DNA of 64,000 nt from Ptychodera flava (Eukaryota > Hemichordata > Enteropneusta > Ptychoderidae): contig NC_091928.1 of the NCBI RefSeq assembly GCF_041260155.1, forward strand, positions 32,451,888-32,515,887, written 5' to 3'. Under the pieces are notes generated by a model. It was not told the origin of the DNA and searched no databases. It saw only the letters and a program-made list of their open reading frames with translations. This document shows positions 1 to 24,793 of this stretch, one piece after another (within the stretch, counting starts at the first letter, position 1; each line of letters opens with the position of its first letter). A program made the position numbers and the translations under genes.

Positions 1-550
1 AAATAAGACAGGGATGAAAGAGAGGCGAATATTTCATATCTGGACATTTAACAAAGCCCACTATCTCGCGCATCCCCCATCTTTTAAACCCCTTCCGTCT
101 GGCGTCGACTGTCAGACACATTGAATACTTCGAGCTTAAGGCGATGTCATCCTGCTATATATCATCTTTTTAATGAAACGTGTGGTTTAGTGCAATATCA
201 ACTCAGCACAATTCAGTTGACACAAACGGTGGCGTTAAGAGTGCGATGATGAAAGAGGCGCGGGCACCGTATTAATGTCGCGATTGTGATCAGGAAAATC
301 AATGTCCTTGAAATTAAATTTCCGAAAGACTGCCCACAAGGTAATACTGATGGAAGAAGACAAATCAAAGTTCACCGTCAAAATCCACTGAAATTAGGTT
401 AACAAATATATTTTTGTATTGCATGACAAATTAAATCGACAGAATATCCATTGTTGCTGCCATGACCTTCACAGGTCACTATCGAATCGATAATATGAGA
501 CGAATGTAATACAGCTACTTATAGCTAAATGAGCTATATCTATTACACCA

Positions 551-554
<4 letters not shown>

Positions 555-627
<73 letters not shown>
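555..627. repeat. (TA)n microsatellite
   Basis: About 73 bp of TA with one AATAT phase break. YIYIYI frames across it are artefacts. Confidence 0.95.
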
Positions 628-628
<1 letters not shown>

Positions 629-3600
629 TTATGACAAGCAACAGGAAAACCGCGAAAATATTGTGAAAATTTGTGTGTGTAGTCTTTATAAACCAAAAAG
701 GGTTCGTTGAACTTACTTGAAAAACAAGTGCTGTATCGGCTCTGCTGATGAAGGCTGGCCGTGGATGTGATAGTGGTTGTACAATATTGATGAAAACAAT
801 CGTGTATTGTCTATATCTCTCGGAGCTGTTCACGTTAATTGCCGTTGCCACGAGATAAGGGATAGTACGTTAATGAAGCAATTGCTTCGCAGGGCCGGGC
901 GATTACCTTGGTCTACAGTTTTTCATCCATCGAGCCCAATGAAACATTCATAAAGGATCACATTTTAAGTCCGCTTTCAGATGATGGCTACAAATTCGCA
1001 CATATCAAAACGGGACGAATTGAATACTGTTTTGTATTTAAGAATAATTTTATGCTACATATCATGGTTACAATGACCTTTTAACGTTTCCAAGCCGTGG
1101 TTTCAGTTTTACTTACTTGTAAATGGAAATCTATTAAAGTCAAGGTTTTAGTCACTTAATTTGCTCTTGTTGACGACAAAACTGATTGATGGTACACGGA
1201 TGCGACCAACAACATAATTTATTGGCATACACGTATGGTGGGAAAATTGAGCTGTGATTGCAAGATACGCAGAGGGACTCAAGCGAAATCATAGAGGGTT
1301 GAGTAGTATACCGGCGGCACATCTCTATGACGAGCGCATCCAGCAAGTCATTAAACGCTTGTCATTTAATTCTGGGAAGGTGATAAAATCGCCAGTACGT
1401 GATTCGCCATTCTGATTTTAAAAAGTCTTAAAGTGGATTTCGAAGATGCAGGCATCTTGACAAGAAGATCGTTGATTAGCGCGTGACTTGCTATAAAGGT
1501 AAATTTGTTATTTTGTATGTCATCGAGGAGGCCAGTCGTGACACAGTGAAATGCAGGCTACAGCGCCTCCAATATTACGTAGTGAGGTGTCGTTCAACAT
1601 GTGGCAATGAGAATTTTACTTTGGTGCTTTGAAAGAAGTTAGAAAACAAAGTAGGCTCTCACACGCTTTGAAAAGATTCGTAGCCTACAAACAAATTCTG
1701 TGAGGCAAAAGCGATTACACTGTAAGTTTCTGAGTATAGAACTTTTTCACGAATGACCAAAAACTTTCAAAGCTTGGACCAGAAAGAAAGAGTCCACACG
1801 AGGGTTATACGTACGACGGCCACAACTCTTTTAAAACGTTTTCTTTATAAAGAACACTTTAAGTGCAAACCAGTCCTCTTTATAACCATTTCACCTCAAA
1901 ATATCTGTTTTGATATTTTTAAATGACTGATGGTGAACAACCACATTTTTCAAAACATTGTACACGTGATTTTAATATACGACATGTTTTGAGAGATTGC
2001 TAGAAACAGAACGCATTCTGATAAGTCGTTAAAAGACACACTACACTTATACCGGAAGATTCTGAGCTTTAGGTATACAACGTAGGACAGGCGAAAAACG
2101 ATGAAATAACAAAAGAAGAAGATTGACAAAGACGGGAAAGATATGGAAAGGAGCAATGACCAGTGTGCCAATTTTGTCAGACACTCTTTATTGAATTGAT
2201 GTGGTTATATTGACATCCTGTTTTGCATTTATCCACCGGGTTGTTGGTTATCTCCATTGTTGATATATCAGAGTTGATATATCAGAGTTATTTAAATTGG
2301 TAATGTAATAAGGTTGCAAATCAACTAAAGGGAAAAAGCATCTTAAAATCGCCATTCGCTTTTACTGGAAATCACAACTTTCAAGAATTTAAATACAGTA
2401 ATTTCATCAGAAGGATAAGCCGAGAACAAACTCATGGAGAATAAGTCTTTATCCCATTCTTCACTTTCAGATACATAACGACAGAATAAGCCAAGCTTAA
2501 GTTAGTAATGCACTCCCTAACAAAGACGTGTTCAATAACATTAGCTGGCCACCGGGTGTCTATTCAAAAGCTTCTTCAAATATTCATACATTCGAAAGCT
2601 GATATATCTTTTGACATTTGCAATATAAAACACATGTCTGGTTACTTTTTATGACAGCCTTCAGCTGTCTAAGCTCAATTCATATGTTACTCAGCTGAAT
2701 AAAGATTAGTGGCGACTTAAAGGAGAAAGTTTTAATTGAAAATGTGCCTGAGCAATCAGACCTGTCTATGTTTTATTGGATCACGCTTATGTCAGAACAA
2801 ACGGGTCAGGGCAGCGCCCGCTGCGCAGAAAGGTTTAGTAGCCTAGCAACTTTTGAAATTTGGTGTACCAAACAGAAGTGTTATCAATAACGATTTTCCT
2901 ACCATCTGTGGGGTAATCTGTCACAGAAATATTAAATAACAGAAAAAAAACCTGAAAAAATCTTCAGTGTATGTCTTGGAGAACAAACTAAGGAGAGATA
3001 CCAAGAACAATTGTACGTTTTACCGACAAATACACGAAATCTATCGAAAGAAGCTGAAGTAGCGTGGACTGGAGTTTCTTTTATCAAATCAATAGCAGTA
3101 TATTGTTTATTGGTTACTGCTCAAATCGGCTCTATTAAGACTGTGCAGCTGCACGTACGCAATATTGTTCTTTTTATCTCAAAAAAGACAAAGGTATGAA
3201 TTGACTTTTAAATTCTAATTTAAAATATTTTTCATCAATTAAACGACTCGGATGTAGTTGGAATTATAGGCAATACTAGTTATGTCATACAAGGCAATTC
3301 CAAATGCTAAAGCAGTGTTGTTGAATTCTAGTTATACATCACAATCAATAAACAACAATGAAAGATAAAAAACAGTTTTGTGATCATGTGTGATGAACTA
3401 TCACTTTTAGCTCACATGTTAACACACGTAAGCTGATGCTGCAGCGATGTCTGTCTGTCTATCTGTCTGTCTGTCTGTCTTTCTGTGTACCTGTGTTACT
3501 GTCTCAGTCTGGTAGCGCGATATCTCAAGAACGCCTTATCGATATCTGGTATATGGATTCAATTTGCAAATCTGAAGAAATGATTAATTTTAAATGATGT

Positions 3601-4518
3601 GACTTGCATATTTTATTCTTATTTGCATAATTAATGATTTTAGATAAGTCGGATATACAAAGACAACGGCTGCGCCATAGAGAGTTTTTTACATGCCCTG
3701 CCCTGGGGTGAGGGCGGGGTAGAGGTGTCTTGGTTCCAAACTGGTTTCGTCTTGCTATATCGTCATTTGATTTTTAATACTTTTAACTACGATATGTATT
3801 GCCAATAACGATTAGTACTGCCCATCTCTTGAGTCTTGGTCTTATGTTAGCACGGATTTTGCAAATATTTCTTTTTCTCCTTCACTGTGTAATATATGTC
3901 CTTTGGCAATCTTACGCGAAGTTTTGTCACTGTGTTGCTGTTATTATCTGATGAGTTTGATTGCCTAATGCGCCAAAGCAAGCAAGGGTAAGTTACTAAT
4001 CTGTGGACGCTGTCACCAGATTATCACCGGATTAACTTTGACAAAGTAAACGACGAACCCACCAGCAAGGGTAAAACATCCTCTATTATTTATTAGACAT
4101 TGTTAAACATTTTTCTTCTTGCAAATTTCAAGAGTTAGTAAAAAAGGCAGCGAAAATCGCCTCCAGTTCAGACGACATTTACCGTGAAAGATCATTCTGT
4201 GCATAATAAACAGACATTTGCATTATTGAGTTGTGAGCTGTCCATCGTAATGATGAAATGTGGTTGGTCTTAACGCATTTCATCAAATTGTCATCGCTTG
4301 TCCCTGTCACCGCAAAAACAACGTCTGTCAGTCTTATTTGATTTACGTTCGGTACCTACGTTTGTCTCAGAGGGAATACATTTTTGCATAGCATTTTCGA
4401 AGATTATCGCATATCGAAGTTTCGACTGAGAAACTCACACCTCCGGATGCTCCATTCGGTACAGACCAAAATAAGCCTTAATAACACACGTTTGCATATT
4501 CTCAATTATGATACCACC

Positions 4519-4519
<1 letters not shown>

Positions 4520-4604
<85 letters not shown>
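4520..4604. repeat. (TA)n microsatellite
   Basis: About 85 bp of TA, outside the duplicated units. Confidence 0.95.
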
Positions 4605-4605
<1 letters not shown>

Positions 4606-5234
4606 GTATCTATGTACATCTATATATAATATATTGCTAACCACCATGCCACATAAAAAATGGATTTGATGATTTGAGCGATTAGGACAATGTTGTTGAC
4701 ATTCTTTCTGAATCATTAATTTCATGCAAAAAACCGTTTATCACTCGTTTATCGATAACATTTTTGCAGATTGTAACAGCGATGTATTCAATCTGTACTT
4801 AATTTATATCAAATGTAAGCAATCACCAATGAAAAATTGGCGACCGCACAATCCCAAAGATGAAGTAAAATACAGCAAAATTTGAACCTGAAATTATCCG
4901 AAATAATTTTCAATAATTCATTTCCACATGGACCTTATTGAATCTGTCACAATGACTGTTCGATTTGTAGATTTGTTGTTCAACGTGAAAAAGGAAATCG
5001 CTCCAATTTTATATGTTGCAGTCAGTAATCATTATACAATACTTTATAGAAATTGCCCAGGGGTTCACAAATCTATTCCAGAAAAAAATATGTTACTGGA
5101 AAGGACGCCACCAGTGATGAAGTCAAGATTGTCACTCAATTCGCTTGGTAAAAGGAATTGAAAGAAATCTGAAAGACAGGTTTATCTAGTACCAATACAT
5201 CGTTTACAAAGCAATCCAGTCTCACTGCACTATC

Positions 5235-15708
<10,474 letters not shown>

Positions 15709-15989
15709 CAAGCACACCATTGCCCGATGATATTGGTAGATTGGATCTTAAAATAAGAATGCCTCAAAATATTCAATGATGACCTCCTGTAACAGTATTT
15801 AAGATTACTGTATACATTCCTTCATATCTTAATTAGCTGTTGAATTGAATTGTCCAATAGTTTTCTAAACACTCAAGAAGTTTGCTTCAAATGGAGAGCA
15901 CTAAGATGGTCATGTGTTCAAATACTTATACTTCTATATTCAAAAGCTCTGTCAGCTTTTTTGTTTGTACATGTTTACTTTGAGTGTTT

Positions 15990-16430
15990 TTGTTCTGTCT
16001 GTAGATTACAGTATTTCCCACTTGGGGGAAAACGCGTTCCGGGGACAAATCTTGAGACTGTGAAACTTTTCATTTTTTGCAGGCTTATTTTGCAGTCAAG
16101 AGAGTTACTCAAGTTTTCGCTGTCTTACTTTTGTGAAAACTGGAAATTTGATGTTTCCTACTAGCATTAATACGGCAATGGCGGTCATTTTGAATTTAGA
16201 ATATCGGTAAAGTTCAGGAATTTAATTGAATTCTACAGTATTTAATTCTACACGATGATTACCTCTTTATATTTGTGATTCGGACGAGAATGGTTACGTC
16301 GAGGAAGGTTTGAGCAAATGCTGAACCTTTCATATCGAGCTGCATACAACCTTTGACCCTTAGTATTCATCCAGTCGGAGCAAATTGTATAAGGTCAGAT
16401 GTTATTACCAATAAATGAATTTCGAATGAA
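15990..16430. repeat. Dispersed repeat, also at 41085-41460 and 43250-43660
   Basis: Three stretches share GGGGACAAAT/GATATT...GACT, a conserved ACTTGTG-GG/GCTTATTTT block and ATGGCGGTCATTTTGAATTT. The copies at 15990 and 43250 are paralogous by the large duplication. The copy at 41085 lies inside P450 copy 2 intron 2 and has no counterpart in copy 1. No ends or coding frame identified. Confidence 0.5.
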
Positions 16431-17716
16431 TGTACCTACCTACAGATTACTATATCTCGCTAAATATATTGATCACATTGAGACACTGACTGTACCAGAT
16501 GCCTTTTATATTCAAAATTATCTTCTTCAAGATGTCTTTATCTGTAATTAAAGTCCACCATTAAGGGTAATTCATTTCAAATGGTGGAGTGAAATGCCAA
16601 AGAATACATGCACGTAATTTAGTCGCACTGATTTATTGCTTAATACTTAAAAAGACAAACACGGTAAGTTTACTATTTATCAGCAGGCCCTCCACAAGGT
16701 GTAGCATTTTGTTCTACAGAACCGCTCCCCCAGTCCTTGTCCTGGGGATCGATGTTAAACGTGAAGCATAAACAATGAATCATTGTCGTCGACTCAAGTA
16801 AGCAGTGCTTTTAAAGGTCAGGGTGTCCTTTCAATTCTCCACGAGACTGCCGCTTTTCTATGCTGGCTTGGTGACCTATATGTTAATTTGAACTTTGAAA
16901 TGCAAAAGCTTTAAGCTGCGGGTGACGTTAGACGCCGAAGTTGTCGCACTACACGTGTTATATTGTACTGACAATGTAACCTTGCTAAGTGTTCGTTTTC
17001 AGTGGATTTTTAGTATGATGTCGACATGCGTATTGACTTGTTTATTCACAGTGATTCTGTCTCAGGAGGGTGACTATAAGTTATTACTACAGATTACAGT
17101 AGCCCTATAGAGCAGTTTGTACTATTCAGGTTTCGTGCATCACATAGCACAGTGTTAGTAAAACAGCAATCCACTTTCCTAATCAATATTTTTCGTATGA
17201 ATTCAGTCATGAATACTCAACAGATATAGTGATGTTTCGCCAGGCTGGCTATTTGCCAACTTTCTGACCGAGTACACGCCATAGACTGTCTATGCACCTG
17301 ATTAGAATTGAACGGGGATCCCACAAACATCGTATAACCAAACATTTCGTGACTATTGTGCTCTACATGCGCATACCTAGCCAGTTGTTACTAACAAATT
17401 TACTCACCTACGTAAAAAAATTCACTTTCATGTGTAAAGAGCTTCAAATGTTGTTCTTCATAGTGATTGTTGTTATTAATATTATCGACTACAGACACTA
17501 GCGCTGGGATAGCTTATGTCAGGCAAAGTTCACGACGTTGTGTGCAGATCTGATGACGTCAACAATGGTGACTTGCAGTATGTAGTCAGCGGGTCCTGTG
17601 TTCTGACTTTGGTATTTAGGTCATCAGTTCGTGGCCGCACCACATATAGAATTTTCCGGGGGCTCTAGGCTGGAAGGAGAATTTTTATTGACTCTGTCAA
17701 CCTGAATAGAATCTTA

Positions 17717-17924
17717 CAGTAAATTTCAAAATAGCTTGGAATTACAACGTGCTTGGGTGACGATGTTAAATGTGGCTCGGGAACGTTCTTTTGGTTAAAT
17801 TGTTTCAAAATTTATCGGAGGAGAACGTTTGTAATGAATACAGATAACATCCTTTTGTATAGCCAGAAACGCTTTACTTATCACCCAAGCTCGTAGTAAT
17901 TCGAAGCTATTTTGAAATTCACTG
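17717..17924. mobile_element. 208-bp TA-target MITE (Tc1/mariner-like)
   Basis: Inverted ends start CAGTAAATTTCAAAATAGCT on the left, and the right end read inward is CAGTGAATTTCAAAATAGCT, with a TA on each side. Unit 2 lacks it near 47500 (the sequence passes from the AATAGACTCTATG region straight to AAGGAGCTGA). The CAGT start and TA duplication fit Tc1/mariner. Confidence 0.8.
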
Positions 17925-18717
17925 TAAAGGAGCTGAACATACGTGTACCTGTCGTGCATGACAGCGTTTTGAAAGACTGCCTTGAATCAACCGACAAACC
18001 CCTCCCTCCTCACCGACCTTATGATAATATATTATCAGCTCAGACTGAGTGTACAATGTTGTTTTACCGCAAACCCTGCAACTAACCCGACCATTGAACC
18101 TTTGGGTTTGACGTGCTGCCTCAAAGGCATGTTTCAAAAGGGAATTGATTCAAACAGTAGAGACAAAAAAAGCGAAGTCTCGAGTCGCACGTAAATGTCT
18201 ATCAAATACAACTAGTACATCATTTCATGACAGAGAAAGTAGAATTTGTCGACAGAGTGACACCCGTTCAAAACCCAAACAGTCCTGTTTTTGAGAGCCC
18301 CTGGCCAGACAGTAGATAATATGCCTCGGCCCCGTGACTGCTCATATGCAAAATTATATCTTATCACGTGGGTCGCTCTGGCCTCTACTGCTATGAGTAT
18401 TACACTTGATTGTCATGGTATTTCCATGCAGTCAGCACAGAATGAACTTGACTGCGTACACTTTGCATGAATGCAAACTATTTTGTGCAGCTTTACGCAT
18501 GCACAGTTCAGAGAAAAGAACGTCGCCTAGGTCACTGAGAGGTCAACTGACTCAATTAAATCAGTAAACGATTGGTGTGCCTTGGCAAAGTTCGGCACTC
18601 ATTCACCCACAGAGAAAATGCACAGCGTCTGTGTGTCTGTGTATCTGTGTGTGTGCCTGCCTGTCTTCTGTCTGTCTGTCGGTGTTTATCGCTCCCCTAC
18701 AAAAAATGCTATATATA

Positions 18718-19418
18718 ATCACGGAGAAACAGAGACAGAGTCGCAACGCTTGCATGCCTTTTGTTCCATGGTCGTCTCGGTAGACTATTGGCTTTTCATA
18801 TTAAAATGAGCTTCAAAGGTGTTAAACTTTTTTTGAGGCTTTGTTTGTGGTTGATAATTACAAGAGATTATGCGAAAAATACGACAAGATGGCATCGTAC
18901 TGCCAGTCGCGTAGCAACCATAGTTACTTTGTGAGCTCTCAGGTCAGAAACACTGCTTCATGCAAATCAAAACATAACACGCCAACAGTTTCATAAACAT
19001 GTCCTTTCTTGACTCATGTGTAAAAGACGGTATGACTGACTGTAAACCATTGAGTAAAACCAGACAGTATCGATAAAAGAATTCAAATTTGGTTCAAAAA
19101 CACTCATTATATATTCATAAAAATATGGGAGGAATTTTAAAACGGTAAAACTCACTTTCCTGAAGCTCAAAACACTCTAATTTTCGCCAGCACGTCAATT
19201 CCGCTCAGCACCACACGACAACAACAACACAAACTTTGCCGATCATACTTTCGCTTAACAATTGGCGAAAATCCGAAAATTACCGAAGGATGCATGGTCG
19301 GCACTCTTCGGAAAAGAGAGGCGAGAGCAACCTGAGGCGAGACGAACATGGATGGTTACATAACCGCTTCACGCCTTAAACAATAGCCGTTGCGACTCTG
19401 TCTACGTTTCTCTGTGAT
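18718..19418. mobile_element. About 700-bp inverted-repeat element in unit 1
   Basis: The left end reads ATCACGGAGAAACAGAGACA and the right end, read inward, ATCACAGAGAAACGTAGACA; both continue with GAGTCGCAACG. Unit 2 lacks the insert between the CTGT run and the TTCTCCAAACT sequence near 48330. The target duplication is unclear because the flank is TATATA-rich. No transposase frame seen. Confidence 0.7.
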
Positions 19419-20519
19419 ACAATCAAACTTCCTCCAAACTTTTGAAATTTAGTAAACTTTGTAATACTCAGCATAAGAATACTATTTCTCTAGAGATGAA
19501 ATGACTCCATTCAGGCATGAATAATTTTATATTTCGCAAGCTAGTACGGTATCTACCCTCTCGATATTTTTCCGATGCGTGTTTCATTTCGAGAGAATAT
19601 CAGGGTTTAGCGATGTCCTTAAATTGAGTTTCACTAACGCCAGTATCAGATTAGTCATTTAAGGTTTCAGCGTTCTTTCTATCAAGTTGTTTGAGCTTGC
19701 GTCTTCTCCTACTCGCCACAGTTTGGCATATTATAGCATTCAATTTCACCGAATCGTACACGCATTCGTCTCTGAATGTGGGTATTTATCTGATTCTTTG
19801 TTGCGATTTTCCTTTGTCGTGTTCTCAGAAGTTAAATTAATATCAGACTTTGAGACAGACGCCATGAGATCGCTCAGTATCAAATTTGTGCATTATTCCC
19901 GCGCTGCAATTCGACACTCATTCGGCGTCTGAAAATGCAAACCCCTATTACTGCAAAGAAGTACATCTCTAGAGCAGTTTAATGTGTTCTAAATATGTGA
20001 TAGTAATATTCCTCCGAGCAAGATAGGCTGAGAGAAAAGAAAGAAAGAAATTCTATTGAATGTTCTTTTATTTCCCATTGAATGCGCTATCATCGTTACG
20101 ACTTTTTTACGGACTAAAAGTTTCTGAGAATGGCGAATCGTGCAGAACCCTCAAGGCATGTGCGCAATTTTTATGTAAGCCACAATCACGACTCGTAATA
20201 ATTGAAACTGTTGAGTTCTACTAAAACTTATTAACTGAATCACAGAGAAATGCCTGCCGTCGATTACAAAAAGTAAAACTCTGACGAGAATTACCGCATG
20301 TCCTTCTGTCATTAATGCAGTTTTGAAAAACATGCAGTCAAGTAAGCGTGTTACTCTCTCACTTTTTCTCATGATCCGTTCTTGTCAACATGGGTAAAAA
20401 GTTTATTTACTATTCTGTGAGATTCTTTTATATTTTATATGATACTACCATACCCGGGTGGCATAGATTGGTGCACGGATACCATATTACATCGTCCATT
20501 CTACTGACCACTTCTGCCA

Positions 20520-20630
<111 letters not shown>

Positions 20631-21900
20631 AGGTTTAGCCATACCAATCTTGCCTTTAAATCCTTGCCCCAACCAAGCCTGTTCGCATTCGTTGATGATT
20701 GAAAGAATGAAGATTAGTGATCGTGAAAAATGTTCACACTACATTTCGTCCAGTCGTTCTTTTTTGATTACTGAACAAATTGGAAATAGGAATTGAATCA
20801 CATTGTACATCGGTCTTATCCTTGTGAGAACGGGAGAAGGGACAAAGTCAATTAAATTTTACCTGCAGACTATCTTTGTCGCAAACAATAAGGCTTGACA
20901 AGAAAAAATTAAAGAGATATTTAACTCTTCTTGCTCAATTACACATATCATTATAGTGTCATGTAATCTTTAAAGAAGTGTAAATCATGTACTATATTAA
21001 ACCTAATAGTATCAATTCGATATTGCCAATGCGTCCCCTCAAAACAGCCATTCCTCTATCCTTCAGTGTCACGTATTTACTTTGCATTAGGGATATGTGT
21101 AGTGTACGCCTCCAAACTGAAAGTTTTATACTGTTACTTAAACAATTAGAGACTAAGCACGTTCACACAAGAGAAACAAAATACGTAAAATTACCGATTC
21201 TGGATACTAAACATGACCGCTACGCTAGATAGGGAAAGTTCATTACAGCCCTAATAGCAGCGAATGTGAAGTGATCTCAAATATCCACACTTTTTGGATA
21301 TACCTGTTAAAGACTAAAAAGTGTATAATGCTGTCATGAGTGTCGAAAGTGGCATGAAAATTAAAACGTTTTAACATCATTTTAGATTTCCCGCCATTTT
21401 CAAAAACTATTCATGGTACAGAGAAAATAAGATTGTTGGTCATCGTGTGCTGTGCGTTCAAGTAAATGGCAATATGCTTGTTTCTTTATGATCACGATTT
21501 GTATCCGCAGGAAATACTGCATTTTTTCACTTTTCCGTCACGAAGGTGCGCCATTTTATGAGTGCGGCACCCGTTTATTATTTACCTGTTAAAACGCGTA
21601 GGCATGGTACAAATCAGCAAGCAGGGATACTTCTATACAATCGTGTTCTTCATTTATCACATATACTCGAACCAACTTCAGTTGGAAATTAAAATCATAA
21701 AAAAATTGTATAAAATTAGCAGCTATTGGGGCCTTCATTGTTATTTTTACAAAAACAAGGTGACGAAAGCGTAATTTTTCCACAAGCTTGGAACGCACTC
21801 GACATCTGCTGCTCACAAACAAATTTATTGTAAAAATAAGAGATTCTGAATATTTGTTACCGCACTTAGTGGAATTCCATCTCTGAGTCTGAATATTGAA

Positions 21901-22560
21901 TAATATGGCTCAGCCCTTGGTGTCGGGCCAGAGGTTAAGATTGGCAATGTTATTTGTATTGATTCATGACAAACTGTAATTGTTACTTCATAAACGTTTA
22001 TATGACAACTATGCCCAGTTTCCCTCTGATGAAAGGAGTTCACGTACTTACACGACGACAAACCCTGCAGCAGGGCAGGTATAGATTTTCTGTATAGCGT
22101 GTATAAATTTTGGACAAAATTGGCAATTTTTACAATGATAACAGCCTATGGCGTTAAACAAGGGACGTATTATGCAATAATTATCATTGCAATGATAACC
22201 GCACTGCCCACCTTCCACTTGCAAGCTGAAAACTATAGCGTTCCGTCTAAAAACTTGCAATTTTGAATCTAATTATTGACACAGGGGGCGCTCTTCTATA
22301 ATTCAATCCCAGCATTCTTTGCGTATGCCCCCGTTCATATGCACGACAGTTTTCTCCGTTTATCTATATCAACGATACTTTGTATCAGCGACAAGGTGTA
22401 TAATAACATTTACTGGCTAATAAAAGAGGTATATTTTATACAAGGCATGTTATATCATGGTAATTTGTTTCGTATTTGTTTATTTACGAGTACTCAAAAA
22501 AAGAAACATGGCGGCGCCAAGAAAGAAGGGTACACTTCCGGTTACTCGCACAGTATATTA
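21901..22560. mobile_element. 660-bp repeat element, inverted relative of 58840-59510
   Basis: Present in unit 1 and absent from unit 2, where AATATTGAA runs directly into TTTTGAAAATGTCGC near 50669. The ends TAATAT...ATATTA are short and inverted. A closely similar copy lies in opposite orientation at 58840-59510, including the region with GGTGGGCAGTGCGG. Open frames in the two copies differ in length and start, and I read them as incidental. Another 45 bp (22561-22605) is also missing from unit 2. Superfamily unknown. Confidence 0.75.
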
Positions 22561-23318
22561 TGAATAAGCGCATGCGTAGTCAGTAAGCCGCTGGCGCGAC
22601 TATTAAAAAATGTCACTGATATTATGTGTCAAGTTAAAAGACGCGTATGTCCATCAAAGGGAGATCTATAGCCATGCATAATGTCATTTTTATGGCACTA
22701 TTTAAAGAATTCTAGTCCTTGGACAAATAGTCGCACGTTGACGGGGTCATTTAATAAAAAGATGACTCACTGAGTTTTGTTGAAAGTTGAAGCAAAAAGC
22801 GGCTGAATTATAATTCACTTGTTGCTATGATATATTTTAGTTTAACTGTACATTCAAACATTTGTCAAAGCCAGAACGAAACATTCAGGCTATTTCGTGT
22901 TTTAACTTACATGATAGCAATGTGTGGCTTTCAGTCATGGTTATTGATTTTAAACATGAGGGCGTTTGATTTTTCCTTCCAGAGTGTAAAAACAGGAACA
23001 TGGAGACGGCCATGAGTCGGTTCGCGAGTTTCTGTGAACGAGTGAAAAGTGATGCGGTCATTCGAACATATGGTGGCGCACATTCCTATTCGCATATTTT
23101 CTACTTCTACTGTGTGTCCGTTTCAGCACTCATAATTCAACCCTAAGACGAAGAAAAGTATAAATTGAAAATATTTAATACCTATAAGAGTAAAAAACTT
23201 TACATATCGTAGTATCTCTTTAAATATCAAATTCGGCGGAAGTGATTGGCGCAATATACATGTATGAATGAACGGTAATGGGAGCTATTCTTATAGTCTG
23301 TCTGTCGACTGTCCGTCT

Positions 23319-23341
23319 GTGTGTGTGTGTGTGTGTGTGTG

Positions 23342-23376
<35 letters not shown>

Positions 23377-23434
23377 GTATGTATGTATGTATGTAATATG
23401 TATGTACATGTATGTATGTATGTATGTATGTATG

Positions 23435-23465
<31 letters not shown>

Positions 23466-23600
23466 TATGTATGTACATGTATGTATGTATGTATATATCT
23501 ATGTATCTATGTATGTATCTTTGTATCTATGTACAAGTATCTATGTATGTATCTATGTATGAATGTATCTATGTACTATTTATCTATGTCTGTATCTATC
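23319..23600. repeat. Compound (GT)n-(CTGT)n-(ATGT)n microsatellite at the right edge of unit 1
   Basis: GT, then CTGT, then ATGT repeats with ATGTACATGT interruptions. The partner is 51438-51610 at the right edge of unit 2. Similarity between the units ends just past both runs. Confidence 0.92.
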
Positions 23601-24290
23601 TATGTATGTATATGTGTGTGTAATTGATAAAGACTTCTTTGAATTTTTTTCCCGCGCTATCTAGATATGACAACTATGATGACAATACGGCGAGATAAAA
23701 TGTATCAAACTATCACGCAAATGTACAGCCTATATTCGGCGTGGCGCACGGTGCGACTCTTGACTATCATCTTTTGCTAGAAAAAAAAAACACTAACGGC
23801 TTCAGAATGGATTTGCAATGACAAATTATGTCTGATTACAAAGGTAACCTGCCTGTTCTTTCAAAATATTAAATTTATCAATTTTACAAATGCAAAATGA
23901 TTGGGGTGTATTCAGCACATGCACCTATCTAATACTTTTAGATGTGATTCAAGGAAAGCTGTAAACTTGATACGTAGTTCAGATAGAGAATTGAGAGTGG
24001 GATCCTTGGGGACCTTTCACCGCCATCACTGAGAATGCCTTACAGGCGCTGTGTTGGACAATAAAATTATTGAAGGTTGTCTAGCAAGCATTTTGCTATC
24101 TCCTCACTAGATAAATCTCACGATAATTCACCACTGAAAATTAGAAAACAAAATCACCTCTTTTTGTTGCAATATTTCGAAGTATACAATTCGATAGCCC
24201 AGTGCAAGAGGAGCGTAACTCACTTTCTCAACAAACTGAGTTAGAGAGAAGAAAGGTTTTATAAGCCTCTAACTCTAAAATTCAATTTGG

Positions 24291-24557
24291 TTAAGTACCC
24301 AGGTATCGTTTCCACAGCAGCGGAGCTTCACAAGTATTGATGCAGTACCCTTCAAATGATGACTTGTACCATGCGGCCGACAAATCTTTGCCAAGACTAA
24401 CTTGGTTATATGTAATTGTTCCACACTCGGGCTCCGTCCAATCTCTAGCAGGTTTCTCTTCATGTTCAACATTTTTATCTCTTTGGTATTCATGAATGTT
24501 GAATATGGCTGGATTCGCGTCTGGAACCTGCCATTTTCTACTCTTGAAAGTTAGCAG
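24291..24557 (-). CDS. Possible orphan exon, unknown protein
   Basis: An open minus-strand stretch of about 88 codons. It follows a plausible acceptor (AACTTTCAAG before AGTAGAAAATGG) and ends at TAA. It reads SRKWQVPDANPAIFNIHEYQ, continues with DWTEPECGTITYNQVSLG, and ends LLWKRYLGT. The composition is protein-like and not repeat-derived, with several Trp and Cys. It lies between the two units and has no partner in either. I do not recognise the family; it could be the last exon of a minus-strand gene or chance. Confidence 0.25.
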   Translation of the reverse strand: MLTFKSRKWQVPDANPAIFNIHEYQRDKNVEHEEKPARDWTEPECGTITYNQVSLGKDLSAAWYKSSFEGYCINTCEAPLLWKRYLGT

Positions 24558-24793
24558 CAATATCTGCAGAAAATGCAGGGCCAAGTGGTAAAAAAATCCG
24601 ACTGCATTTATTTTCTTTTCCTTCCATTACAGTTCATTCTACGTTGAAATAAAAAGGCGGAATAAATCTTATTTAATATCAATCAGTTAGGAAGGTTTCC
24701 TATGATTAACTATAAGTAATACACCAATACATTATTGTATGTTGTTAAATATGCAAGTGATAATTGAAATGGTGACTCCATGCCAAGGGTCTC

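Larger units (their letters stand above)
1..5216. other. Left flank, no supported gene
   Basis: Two long TA runs (555-627 and 4520-4604) and a short CTGT run near 3450-3482 are the only clear structures. The open frames here are short, lack recognisable motifs or come from the TA runs. I see no exon matching P450 or any other family. The sequence next to the duplication (5100-5216) does not match the flank of unit 2. Confidence 0.6.
16431..20500. other. Unit 1 upstream region, no supported gene
   Basis: Apart from the two inverted-repeat elements given separately and short CTGT runs near 18640-18680, this is non-repetitive sequence that aligns with 43660-49300 of unit 2. The short frames here are not kept between the two units in the way the P450 exons are, so I do not call any of them coding. 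Confidence 0.5.
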
